Shown here: positions 27,335-35,976 of the stretch, one piece after another | Position numbering within the stretch: the first letter of the stretch is position 1 | Layout of the letters: the number at the start of each line of letters is the position of its first letter | Origin: JALHMI01 sp964598535 | Lineage (GTDB): Bacteria; Planctomycetota; Planctomycetia; Pirellulales; PALSA-1355 | NCBI GenBank assembly: GCA_964598535.1 | Contig: CAZRCI010000003.1 | Location: 62,001 to 126,000 of the forward strand | DNA length: 64,000 bases | Reading direction: 5' to 3' | Program-made: the position numbers and the translations under genes | Notes under the pieces: model-generated | Told to the model about the DNA's origin: nothing | Databases searched by the model: none | The model's input: only the letters and a program-made list of their open reading frames with translations

Positions 27335-28204
27335 CTACAACTGCTCGTAGGGAATGGAAAAAATCTCTTTCAACGTTCCGAGGTCCCCGGTCTTCAAACC
27401 CTGAGTGAACCAGCGCACCCGTTGCTCCGAAGTACCGTGCGTGTATTGTTCCGGAGAGGTAAATCCGCTGGACCGGCGCTGCAGGCGATCGTCGCCAATC
27501 GCGTTGGCGGAGGTGATTGCCGCCTGGACATCACCAGGCTCGATGAAATTGAATTCTCGCTGCCCGTAGTGAGCCCAGACTCCCGCGAGATAATCGGCCT
27601 GAAGCTCCAACCGCACGGACCACTTGTTGAACTCCTCGGCCGGCAACGAGCGGCGTTTCTGATCTACAAGATTGCTGTATCCCAGCAGATTTTGAACGTG
27701 GTGGCCAACCTCGTGAGCGATGACGTATGCCTGCGAGAATTCGGCCTTGGAACCGCCGAGTTTCTGCTGCAATTCTTCGAAGAAGGTCGGATCTAAATAG
27801 ACCGTACGGTCCGCCGGGCAGTAAAACGGGCCCACGGCCGATGGCGCCACGCCGCAACCGGTTTCCACGCGTTGCGTAAAGAGCACCATCTTGGGCGGCT
27901 GATAACGTTCGCCCGCCAATCGGAACTGCTCGTCCCAGACAACTTCCGTAAAGCGTAACACGGTGGCGGTAAAGTCTCGTTGCTCCAGTTCCTCTTGGGT
28001 CAGCTCGCGTTCCTCGACGGCCTGCCCTCCCAGGCCGCCGCCCGATTCGTCCAACACCTGATTAAGCTGCTGCGGGTCGATTCCAAAAAGCATCGCGAGC
28101 ACCAGGATGATCAGCATTCCCCCGCCGCCAATCGCGATGCCGCGAGTTCCCATGCGTCGACGGTCTTCCAAATTGCCGCTTTGCTCGGCGCCTTTCCAGC
28201 GCAT
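27335..28204 (-). CDS. Neutral zinc metallopeptidase, YpfJ family
   Basis: 289 aa. Start at ATG 28204 with GAGGAT 4-10 nt upstream. A cytosolic stub and one membrane helix (about residues 23-42) hold it, with the catalytic domain outside. The zinc site is AHEVGHHVQNLLG, and the downstream third-ligand region ELQADYLAGVWAH is typical of this family. No substrate is assigned for YpfJ proteins. Transcribed alone. Confidence 0.88.
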   Translation of the reverse strand: MRWKGAEQSGNLEDRRRMGTRGIAIGGGGMLIILVLAMLFGIDPQQLNQVLDESGGGLGGQAVEERELTQEELEQRDFTATVLRFTEVVWDEQFRLAGERYQPPKMVLFTQRVETGCGVAPSAVGPFYCPADRTVYLDPTFFEELQQKLGGSKAEFSQAYVIAHEVGHHVQNLLGYSNLVDQKRRSLPAEEFNKWSVRLELQADYLAGVWAHYGQREFNFIEPGDVQAAITSANAIGDDRLQRRSSGFTSPEQYTHGTSEQRVRWFTQGLKTGDLGTLKEIFSIPYEQL

Positions 28205-28308
28205 ACGACGATCCTCATAACGGAAGTGGATAGATATTAAGGAGTGCAACCCAACGGTCCGCCCCCAGCGATGCCACGACGCCGGTCCTCGATCCTTGAG
28301 CCGTGCCT

Positions 28309-28581
28309 TCAAGCATCAACAAGCATCCATTGGTCACTCGTCACGGCATACGGCCTCTTGAGCACCACGGCCTTCTCGCCAGGCTGGTTCGCCTGCCAGG
28401 TGAAAGTCGAGTCCTCGCCCATTACTAGTTCGATCGTAGTGCCGCCGGCATCTGCGCGCCAAGTCCCCGTCAGATCCGCCTGCGGCGAATCGGCTGTGGC
28501 AGCACCAAGCTGCGTGTCCGCCGCCAATTGAAAGCAAGGCCATGACAAAGTGCGATGGCAAGCGAGCATGCGAGGAAACAT
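28309..28581 (-). pseudogene. Remnant of a lipocalin-like C-terminal domain
   Basis: 90 codons. The segment LTGTWRADAGGTTIELVMGE continuing to STFTWQANQPGEKAV resembles the beta-rich domain found at the C-terminus of many planctomycete TPR proteins, where a GTW motif is followed by an FTW motif. Here the upstream TPR part and the last strands are absent; the frame stops after WMLVDA. There is no convincing start or ribosome-binding site. I read it as a decayed gene fragment; it might alternatively be a small exported protein. Confidence 0.4.
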
Positions 28582-28954
28582 GCAAAAGGCCTCCGGCTTT
28601 GGGCCAAGAGTCGGTCGAATCCGTGGCTGCGAACGCAGTCCAGAATGGCACGTGTCTCATCGCACAAATATAGCGTGTGCGCCATAAAAGCCGAGAAATT
28701 TCACATCCGCCTGCCAATTTGTCAATTCCCCGACTTTCAGCCGGATGCCCAACCTTTCGTGCCCTGCCGGATACAGTCCTCCAGGAAGTCGCCCCTTTGC
28801 GACCGGTCGCGCGTCAAGAGTTTCCTCCCCCGCGCCGACGCGCTCGGTAACGAAAAGGTGTTGTCCTCGGCAGTCGAAAGCTACAATACAGTGCGAATTC
28901 CGCTCCATTACAGCCGCCAGTCATGAAAATCCCGTTGAGCGTATGAGGACCAGC
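28582..28954. other. Intergenic region, no gene seen
   Basis: About 370 bp between the domain remnant and the next plus-strand gene. Frames are short or lack starts. No strong repeat or hairpin noticed. It may include the rest of the decayed gene on the minus strand, but I cannot trace it. Confidence 0.45.
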
Positions 28955-29683
28955 ATGCTCCGTTTCCTATCGTTCTTTGCACTGGCTACACTCGCCCTAT
29001 GGACGATTCCGGCAAGCGCGGTGGAATGCAGCGCCGAAGTCGTCAGCGGTCTGCCCGAGGGCGTTGCCCCGAACATCGCCGAGCAGCTCGAACCGAAACA
29101 TCTCAAGCTCACGTTGGCGGACGAGCAGCCCCTGTTCCAAATCTGGACGACTAAAGCCTGGAAAACAGGTTCGGCGCTCCCGGGCAACGCGGCGGCACCA
29201 CCTGCCGACGCGACTGGGGCCGAGGATGACGCAGCCGCCAAGGCCGCTCCCGTGACGTACCCGATTCAACCTGGAAGCCTGGTGGGCGTCATCCAGATTG
29301 AATGCGCGGCCCTGGATCTTCGGCAGCAAGAAATCCCGCCGGGAACGTATACATTGCGATACGCGGTTCAACCAACGTTCGAGGCGCACCGCGATACGCA
29401 CGACACGCGAGACTTCCTCCTGCTGATCTCGCCGGACAAAGACATATCGCCAGAAACTCACAACGATGCCGATGAATTGATCGGCTGGAGCGCGGATTCG
29501 GTGGGCGCTCAGCATCCCGCGTTTCTGCCGCTGGTCAAGCCGCCCGGGGATGAGACGCCTTCGCCGCTTCGGCCTGATGAGCGAGATCCGGAAGGTTGGG
29601 TGCTACGACTGGAGGGACGCTCCGCGGACGGAAAATCGATGCCGCTGGATCTCATCGTACTATCCGCCGCGGACGGCTTCTAA
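28955..29683 (+). CDS. Secreted protein of unknown function
   Basis: 242 aa. Start at ATG 28955, preceded by GAGGA at 5 nt; an in-frame ATG at 28943 is also possible. MLRFLSFFALATLALWTIPA followed by SAVE is a signal peptide. The mature protein starts with CSAEVVSGLP, has a linker rich in Ala/Pro, then segments suggestive of beta strands (SLVGVIQIECAALDL, GTYTLRYAVQPTFE) and a domain ending in LDLIVLSAADGF. The PGTYTLRYAVQP stretch resembles substrate- or ligand-binding beta folds, but the family is not recognised. Convergent with the catabolic cluster. Confidence 0.7.
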   Translation: MLRFLSFFALATLALWTIPASAVECSAEVVSGLPEGVAPNIAEQLEPKHLKLTLADEQPLFQIWTTKAWKTGSALPGNAAAPPADATGAEDDAAAKAAPVTYPIQPGSLVGVIQIECAALDLRQQEIPPGTYTLRYAVQPTFEAHRDTHDTRDFLLLISPDKDISPETHNDADELIGWSADSVGAQHPAFLPLVKPPGDETPSPLRPDERDPEGWVLRLEGRSADGKSMPLDLIVLSAADGF

Positions 29684-29721
29684 TGCGATAAACGTGCCAG
29701 GATCCGCCTGACGGAGACACG

Positions 29722-30711
29722 TCACTCGAATAAACGACGCGCGTTGGTACAAAAGACGTCCTCGACCTGACTGTCATTCAGGCGGAGCGCAACCGCCGCA
29801 ATCTTCAGCGTGCGCAGCGACTCGTGCCCCACCAACGCAAAGCGAGGTTCGCCATACGCCGCGGTCAGCCTGGTGTTGGACTCGCTCAACCAGATAAATC
29901 CGTCGCCTACCGCGACGCACCGGCCACGCATCTGCGAAACGGGAAAGTCCGATCCGTAGAGAACCCGCGTGTGTCCCCATTGGCGAATGATCGCCTCGAT
30001 CGCGCCCGAGTCAGTCACTGCCGAGGTATCGAACCAGACATTGTCCAGCCCGCGGAGCGCCTGAACGCCTTCGAGCGTATGATGCGGATTGAACCCCCGC
30101 GCGGCATGCGCCAGAATCAGCCTGGCGTTGGAATAACGCGTGCAATAGCGGCGAATTGTCTCCTGATTCGCTGGATCGGCAAGCGCTCGAGCGCGAACGA
30201 TGTGCAGGGTGATCGTGAGCCCTGCTTCATGAGCGACGCGCACTTGCGATTCCGGCAGGTAGGCCTCGATCGGCGCCTCGAAGGTTGGTCGCTCAGCCGC
30301 ATAAACGTGATAGCACTTCAGTCCGGCCAATCCCTCGCGCCGGACGATCTCGCGAATCTGCTCAGGGGCGTCCTGCGGCGTGACCAGCAATTGGCCGCGC
30401 GAAGCCGGGCGGCCGCGAACCTCGTCGCATAAGAAGCGGTTCGCGCCGCGCACATTCAAATCCGCATGTGGAAAAGGAAAGAACACCCCTTCGATCCGAC
30501 GGCCAGGCAACAACTCGGCCATGAACGCGTCAAACGCCGACGCCCCGGCCAGCGGCGGACCGGAGCGAATCAATTCCGGAACCGTTGCCGCGTGAAAATC
30601 CTCCCGTCGATACCAATGGGCGTGCGCGTCGAAGATCTCCGGGGGAACAAAGCTCTCCAGCTCGCGCGCGAACAGTTCGTGATCGCGGTCCGTGAATGTC
30701 CAATCGCTCAT
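29722..30711 (-). CDS. Amidohydrolase family protein (last gene of cluster)
   Basis: 329 aa TIM-barrel amidohydrolase-2 type, presumably cytoplasmic. Start at 30711 overlaps the upstream stop by 4 nt. Metal motif FDAHAHWY; further His in LTITLHIVRA and LILAHAARGFNPHH; catalytic Asp in LYGSDFP. No signal peptide, unlike the related gene at 9098. As last of nine genes it likely performs a late hydrolysis or decarboxylation. Reaction not predictable. Confidence 0.85.
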   Translation of the reverse strand: MSDWTFTDRDHELFARELESFVPPEIFDAHAHWYRREDFHAATVPELIRSGPPLAGASAFDAFMAELLPGRRIEGVFFPFPHADLNVRGANRFLCDEVRGRPASRGQLLVTPQDAPEQIREIVRREGLAGLKCYHVYAAERPTFEAPIEAYLPESQVRVAHEAGLTITLHIVRARALADPANQETIRRYCTRYSNARLILAHAARGFNPHHTLEGVQALRGLDNVWFDTSAVTDSGAIEAIIRQWGHTRVLYGSDFPVSQMRGRCVAVGDGFIWLSESNTRLTAAYGEPRFALVGHESLRTLKIAAVALRLNDSQVEDVFCTNARRLFE

Positions 30712-31895
30712 GACCGACCCGCCTGCTTGTCCGGGCAAACAATTGCCCAGTGGATGCTCATGCAATCAGGGGTTCCGGCATACCAGGCAAGCAACAAACG
30801 CGTTTCATCCACTTCCAACAGCGCGGGATGTCCGAAGCTCCAGCGTCCCATGTCCTCCCAGTACTGTTTGAAATCAATATTCTCCGCGCCTTGCGACAAC
30901 GTGGCCCGTTCGTCATGCCGGTAGACGATTAATCGATGCTCGCTTGGCCAGGTCGCGCCTTCGTCGGACGAACGCCACAAACTCATCGTCGCCGGATGCT
31001 CCCGATCGACGACAAACGCCAACAACCACCGCCTCCACCAGAGCGGAGCGGCAATCTGTCCCCGAATACCAGTCCTCCGCGGCGGCCCCACCTGGAGTCC
31101 GCGGTCGTCGATCCGGCCGTGGCTCAGATGTACGTCAAGGTCGCGCTGCGCGGTCCGATCGTGGGTCCAAAACAGGACCGTCATCTCTCCGGGCCGATGG
31201 CCGATGCACAATCTCTGATCCCAATAAAAAACGTGTCCCGCGGGATGCCGTGTCACCAGGCGCGGCTCTGAAAAGCTGCGCCCGCCGTCACTCGAAAGAA
31301 GCAGCCAGGCCGCATGCCGGCCTGGAGCCGGATCGTCGAATTCCTTGAAACTCTCCAAAGCCACGCCGATCGTCCCATCGCTCCAGCGCAGCACCGGCCC
31401 GGTGAGTGTCGCGCCGCGAAGCTCACCGGGCCGAAGCTCTCGCCAATCGGTCCAATGCCGCCCTTCATCGCGCGATTCAGCCCAAAGCAATTTCGATTTC
31501 AATATTCCTTCGGTGACCGGATCGAACAGGGGACGTTCTGGATCGGTGCGGTCGAACCAGGTCGCAAACGCCAATAGCCGGCCAGGCTCGGATTCAACAA
31601 GCTCGATGGCCGCCAACGATCCTCGCACGCCGGCGAACGACGAGGCAAACACGAACGGTAAAAGCCGCCACGAACGGCCTCCATCGGTCGACTCGCTTAG
31701 CCGCACCGTGCTAGTGGCCGCTTGCTTCGCGGGGCCATTCTGAAATCCACACAGCACTTTGCCAGAACTCAACCGGCTCAACGCCGTGAAGCAGCCAACG
31801 CGACGATCCGCGGCCTGGCCAGCGGCATCGAAAATTAGCCCCCGGGCTTCGACCTTCAGCGGATTGTCAATGTCGGACTGCATTCGTACCGCCAA
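30708..31895 (-). CDS. Sialidase-like BNR-repeat protein
   Basis: 395 aa. A six-bladed propeller is indicated by four Asp-box-like repeats (STDGGRSW, SRDEGRHW, SSDGGRSF, SSDEGATW). There is no signal peptide, so it may be cytoplasmic and act on an imported product. Family members are annotated exo-alpha-sialidases, but the catalytic Tyr/Arg triad is not certain here and the true substrate may differ. Its stop overlaps the next gene by 4 nt and its start is 5 nt after the aminotransferase stop. An ATG at 31883 is an alternative start. Confidence 0.8.
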   Translation of the reverse strand: MAVRMQSDIDNPLKVEARGLIFDAAGQAADRRVGCFTALSRLSSGKVLCGFQNGPAKQAATSTVRLSESTDGGRSWRLLPFVFASSFAGVRGSLAAIELVESEPGRLLAFATWFDRTDPERPLFDPVTEGILKSKLLWAESRDEGRHWTDWRELRPGELRGATLTGPVLRWSDGTIGVALESFKEFDDPAPGRHAAWLLLSSDGGRSFSEPRLVTRHPAGHVFYWDQRLCIGHRPGEMTVLFWTHDRTAQRDLDVHLSHGRIDDRGLQVGPPRRTGIRGQIAAPLWWRRWLLAFVVDREHPATMSLWRSSDEGATWPSEHRLIVYRHDERATLSQGAENIDFKQYWEDMGRWSFGHPALLEVDETRLLLAWYAGTPDCMSIHWAIVCPDKQAGRS

Positions 31896-31900
31896 TCACT

Positions 31901-33247
31901 TCAACGAACCAGTCGCCGAAAGGCGTCGTGCTGCAACTCACATTCGAGCAGGCTGGCAATCGCGTTCGACGCGATACCTTGCCGAATGATCGCGAATACC
32001 TCGCGGGCCGCGGCCACCGTCTGCTCGAGTTCGGGCTCGCCTTGGGCCGCGTTCAGGTAGAAGGCCGTGCTGCCATGACAGCCGCGTTTTGCCATCTCTT
32101 GGATATAAAGTGTCTTTACCATCGCCAAGAGCTGAGGATCATCCACGGCAAATTCCAAGCGTGGATGGACGTCGACACCTTGACAGTGGACGTCGAGTCC
32201 AACTTCGCATGCCACCTCGTTCAAGCGTGCTTTCAGATCCGCCCCCAGCTTCCACAAAGCTCCGGCCACCTTTTGCCGCTCCGCAATTCCGAGCGTTGTC
32301 AGTGCGGCGCGAAGCCCGATCGTATCGCTCCAATAGGTGCTGGAGATGAACATTTGCGCGGCGGGCTCCATCACGTCGCGATGTCCAACCACGGCAGCCA
32401 TCGGATAGCCGTTAGAGATCGATTTGGCAAACACGGCCATGTCCGGTGTCACCTGAAAGTATCCCTGCGCGCCGCCCATTCCAAATCGCAGCCCCGCCGA
32501 CACTTCGTCAAAGATCAATAAGACATCATGCTCGGTCGTCAACGTCCGCACCTCCGCCAGGTATCCCTCGGGCGGAAGTTCCGAGCGCAGCGGCTCCATG
32601 ATCACGGCAGCCACTTTTCCGCGGTGTCGGTCCAGCAGTTCGCCGAGCGCAGCGGCATCGCCATAGGCAAACGGAATCGCCGTGCCGGCGAGTGCCCGGG
32701 GCACGCCGATGGGCTCGATCTGCGGAAGCAGATGAGCATCGAGCCCCGACGGCTCCCCTAGATTCGCCGCCAGATACCAATCGTGCCACCCGTGATAGCC
32801 GCAGAACAAGATCACATCGCGGCGTGTTACCCCGCGGGCGATTCGAACCGCGATGGCACAGGCCTCGCCGCCGCACTTTGCATAGCGCACCATCTCGGCG
32901 CACGGAATATGCCGGCACAGCGTTTCGGCTAGTTCCAGTTCGAGCTCATGGTTGATCGAGTAAATCGTCCCGCGCGCGATCTGCTCGCGCACGGCCTCAT
33001 CCACCTCAGAATTACAATAGCCGACGAGAATCGAACCAATGCCGCTCATCCAGTCGATGTACTCGTGACCATCGACATCCCAGAAGCGTGCCCCGCAAGC
33101 ACGCTGAGCATAGATTGGCGAAACCCCGAGCGCCGCCCGACTGGGACGCCGACTCACGAGTTGCGTCCCGCCGGGAATCCGCTCCAACGCCCGCTCAAAC
33201 AGTTCCCAGGATCTGGGAACTCGCGAATTCGTGAACGATCGATCCAT
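31901..33247 (-). CDS. Class III aminotransferase (GSA-aminomutase-like)
   Basis: 448 aa PLP enzyme. Start taken at ATG 33247, since the frame runs back into the SDR gene with only rare codons. Motifs: DVDGHEYIDWMSGIGSILVG, CGGEACAIAVRIAR, FCGYHGWHDWY, the LIFDEVSAGLRF segment, and the lysine in AKSISNGYPMAAVVG. It looks nearest to glutamate-1-semialdehyde aminomutase-like proteins of catabolic clusters rather than hemL itself, given its neighbours. It would transfer an amino group between an omega-amine or amino-sugar-like substrate and an oxoacid. Confidence 0.85.
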   Translation of the reverse strand: MDRSFTNSRVPRSWELFERALERIPGGTQLVSRRPSRAALGVSPIYAQRACGARFWDVDGHEYIDWMSGIGSILVGYCNSEVDEAVREQIARGTIYSINHELELELAETLCRHIPCAEMVRYAKCGGEACAIAVRIARGVTRRDVILFCGYHGWHDWYLAANLGEPSGLDAHLLPQIEPIGVPRALAGTAIPFAYGDAAALGELLDRHRGKVAAVIMEPLRSELPPEGYLAEVRTLTTEHDVLLIFDEVSAGLRFGMGGAQGYFQVTPDMAVFAKSISNGYPMAAVVGHRDVMEPAAQMFISSTYWSDTIGLRAALTTLGIAERQKVAGALWKLGADLKARLNEVACEVGLDVHCQGVDVHPRLEFAVDDPQLLAMVKTLYIQEMAKRGCHGSTAFYLNAAQGEPELEQTVAAAREVFAIIRQGIASNAIASLLECELQHDAFRRLVR

Positions 33248-33311
33248 GTGCGATATCTTGCGAAAGAAAGAATCGATGAACTCGTGAACTTGCACTCGTC
33301 GGACAGGCGAG

Positions 33312-34130
33312 CTACCAGGCGGTCCAACCACCATCGACCACCAGATTCTGACCGGTCACATAACTGCTGGCGTCGGATGCCAGAAACACCACGGCGCCCT
33401 TGAGCTCGGCCGCGTCGCCCATTCGCCCCAGCGGCGATTTCTGACACAGCCGGCTCACCAGTTCGGCCGGGGCAGTCGCTCCGGGAAATGGCCCCGGACT
33501 GAGGCAATTCACTCGCACTCGATCCGGAGCCCAATAGACGGCCAGGTGACGGGCCATTTGAATCAGGCCCCCCTTGAGCGTTTGATAGGCAACCGAGCTG
33601 GCGGGACAGACGCCTTCGTACACGTCGGGATAGGACCCCACCAGTCCGTACATCGACGCCACGAGGACGATGCTGGCGGGCATCGCGCGCTGGGTCGCAT
33701 ATTGCTGAACGAGCCGCGCAAGCTCGAAATAAGCGGTGGCATTATCGAGCTGCCGGCCGAACGCCGCGGCAGTAATCTCGGTCAAATCCTGAGCGACCAC
33801 CTCGTGCGCATTGTTGATAAGAATATCAATCCGATCGGACAGCGCCGCCGCTTGCTCCACGCAACGCCGAGCGTCTTCCGGACGGAAATGATCGAGCGCG
33901 AGTCCCAAGTGCCGCGCGCCGCCCAGCCGGGGTAACTCCGCGGCGGCACGCGCCGCGCGATCCTCATCGCGACTGGTGAGAACCACTGAAGCCCCCGCTT
34001 CGGCCAGCGCCCGACACATCGCGACTCCGAGATGCCCCGCGCCGCCGGTGACGAGCGCCACGCGTCCCGAAAGATCGAACAGTTCTTGAATGGTTGGCTG
34101 CCGCGAGGCAGCCTTCCGCCCATCACTCAT
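33312..34130 (-). CDS. Short-chain dehydrogenase/reductase of the cluster
   Basis: 272 aa classical SDR. Start at 34130 overlaps the previous stop by 4 nt. TGGAGHLGVAMCRALAEAGA is the cofactor site, LINNAHE the NNAG equivalent, Ser and YxxxK appear in SMYGLVGSY and VAYQTLKGG. The C-terminus ends GQNLVVDGGWTAW, typical of gluconate/keto-acid SDRs. Likely oxidises or reduces a hydroxyl on the pathway intermediate. Confidence 0.88.
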   Translation of the reverse strand: MSDGRKAASRQPTIQELFDLSGRVALVTGGAGHLGVAMCRALAEAGASVVLTSRDEDRAARAAAELPRLGGARHLGLALDHFRPEDARRCVEQAAALSDRIDILINNAHEVVAQDLTEITAAAFGRQLDNATAYFELARLVQQYATQRAMPASIVLVASMYGLVGSYPDVYEGVCPASSVAYQTLKGGLIQMARHLAVYWAPDRVRVNCLSPGPFPGATAPAELVSRLCQKSPLGRMGDAAELKGAVVFLASDASSYVTGQNLVVDGGWTAW

Positions 34131-35149
34131 GCTCGGCCCTCCACCACTTGCCAGCCACGGCATTCGAGACTGGCCAAGGCCGCTAGGTTGACGTTCAAGG
34201 TTTGAATACCTTCGTCAAGCGTGCACAAGGGCCTTGTCCCGCCGTCGATCGCATCGAGAAACGCGTGCGCTTGCAACACGAACGGCGCATCACGCTCCCC
34301 CGGCGGATACGGCGCATCGTGCCACGGCTCGTCCGGCGCCGTCATCCACCGCCAGCGGCGTTCGTGCGACTCCCAACGCACCGTGCCACGCTCACAATTG
34401 ACCGTGAGGGATATTTCGTTCGGCGCTTGGTGCTGATTGAGGCCGTAACTTGCCATCACATCGCCCTGGCGTGCCAGAACATGAACGGTATCTTCCACAT
34501 CGACTCCGTCGAGGACCTGGTGCGCCGCGTCCGCGACAAGCCGGTCGATCGGGCCAACCAGCCATTCTCCCGCATTGAACACGTGCGTCAGCGCGTCCTG
34601 AATTGCTCCGCCGCCACGAGCGCGATCGACGTAGTACGTCTCGCGATACGCAGGTCGATAGGTCGGGAAATTCTGGCCGCAACTGGCCACCAACTGCACC
34701 GGGCGACCAAATCGCCCGTTCTGCAACGCGCTACGCATGGCGGCCAATGCCGGATACGCCCGATAGACATAGGCCACCGCGGAGATGACATTCCGCGCGG
34801 CCGCGGCTTGTACCAATTCGACGAGACCGGTGCGGCCTGTGCTGAGCGGCTTCTCGATCAAGACGTGCAATCCGGCCGACACCAGTTGTGTCGCCTGAGC
34901 GACGTGCAAGTGCGCAGGAGTAGCGACCACCGCCGCCGTGTAGCGCCGCGGCTCCCGCGGGTTCTCACTCAGCGCGCGCTGCAAATCGTCGAATCCCTCA
35001 ACGCGATACTGCTCCGAAAGCCGAGCGCGAAGGCCCGGGTTGTTCTCGACGAAGGCACAGCTCGCGCGACGCGTGAGCTGGAAGCAGCGCAGGTGCCGCT
35101 CTCCGATGGAACCGGCCCCGACGATCAGCACATGATGCGGCATGGCCAT
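34127..35149 (-). CDS. Gfo/Idh/MocA oxidoreductase
   Basis: 340 aa NAD(P)-dependent sugar or polyol dehydrogenase-like protein. Rossmann motif VLIVGAGSIGERHLR, VATPAHLH, and the EKPLS loop (HVLIEKPLSTGRTGL), with the catalytic-region His in QDALTHVFNAGEW. Families act on sugars, inositol, amino-sugars or scyllo-inosamine, among many. It is translationally coupled to the SDR gene. Confidence 0.9.
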   Translation of the reverse strand: MAMPHHVLIVGAGSIGERHLRCFQLTRRASCAFVENNPGLRARLSEQYRVEGFDDLQRALSENPREPRRYTAAVVATPAHLHVAQATQLVSAGLHVLIEKPLSTGRTGLVELVQAAAARNVISAVAYVYRAYPALAAMRSALQNGRFGRPVQLVASCGQNFPTYRPAYRETYYVDRARGGGAIQDALTHVFNAGEWLVGPIDRLVADAAHQVLDGVDVEDTVHVLARQGDVMASYGLNQHQAPNEISLTVNCERGTVRWESHERRWRWMTAPDEPWHDAPYPPGERDAPFVLQAHAFLDAIDGGTRPLCTLDEGIQTLNVNLAALASLECRGWQVVEGRA

Positions 35150-35190
35150 AAGAAATATTGCGTTCCCAAGGAAAAAGACCGGGTGAGCAG

Positions 35191-35940
35191 CTACACCTCA
35201 AGGCCCAACGATTGATGTTGCGCACGTGCCGCTTCGAGATAGCGTTCATAGGCCTCGTCGTCGCGCTCGCACGAGGTTCCGCGAAACACCATCGCGAACG
35301 AGCGGCGATGCCGCGCCGACAGGTTCGCATCCGCGCGATGAATCGTCATGCCGTGATGGACCACCGCGTCTCCGGCCGCCAGCGGTACCGCCACCTCGCG
35401 AGCAAAGTCGCCGGGCCCGTAGTTCTGAATCCCCTGAGAAAACCCGAGTATCTCGGATCGCGAGTGAGGACGATCCCCATCCCGATGTGAACCGGCGACA
35501 TAGCGCAGGCATCCATTCTCCGCGTCAACCGGATCAAGCGCCAGCCAGATCGTGACCACCTGCGGGGGTTTCAAGCAAAAATAGTAGTTATCCTGGTGCG
35601 GCGGTGTGACGTGCCGCGTGCCAGGCGGCTTGTTGAACCATTCGGGTTGTTCGGCGGTCGCGGCTTCCCCCAAGAGCGCCTCGGCCAATTGCACCCACCG
35701 CGGGTGGCGCCGGTACGACTCGAAGAACGCGTCGCAGCTCATGCGTTGAAGCTGCTTCAGTGTCTGAGGACGCGCCCTGTCTTCATAAAACGCGTCCGCG
35801 TCGGAGAGCGTGGGAACGATTTCGGCGATGTAACGCTCGAGCTGTTGGCCGAGCTGGAGAAGTTCATCGGGCGCCAAAAAACCGCGAACGACCACAAATC
35901 CGTCTCGCGTCAGCGTATCACGCAACCAGTCGTCCGACAT
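35191..35940 (-). CDS. Phytanoyl-CoA dioxygenase (PhyH) family protein
   Basis: 249 aa Fe(II)/2-oxoglutarate oxygenase. The metal triad is visible: HQD in TPPHQDNYYF and the distal His in HHGMTIHRADANLSARHRR, with an Arg in the latter for 2-oxoglutarate. Family members hydroxylate varied substrates in planctomycetes. In this cluster it may introduce a hydroxyl that the SDR or Gfo/Idh enzyme then oxidises. Ribosome-binding site not clear. Gap of 41 nt to the oxidoreductase gene. Confidence 0.9.
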   Translation of the reverse strand: MSDDWLRDTLTRDGFVVVRGFLAPDELLQLGQQLERYIAEIVPTLSDADAFYEDRARPQTLKQLQRMSCDAFFESYRRHPRWVQLAEALLGEAATAEQPEWFNKPPGTRHVTPPHQDNYYFCLKPPQVVTIWLALDPVDAENGCLRYVAGSHRDGDRPHSRSEILGFSQGIQNYGPGDFAREVAVPLAAGDAVVHHGMTIHRADANLSARHRRSFAMVFRGTSCERDDEAYERYLEAARAQHQSLGLEV

Positions 35941-35976
35941 CGCAACAATCCTTGAACACCTCGAGCGTTTACGCGA

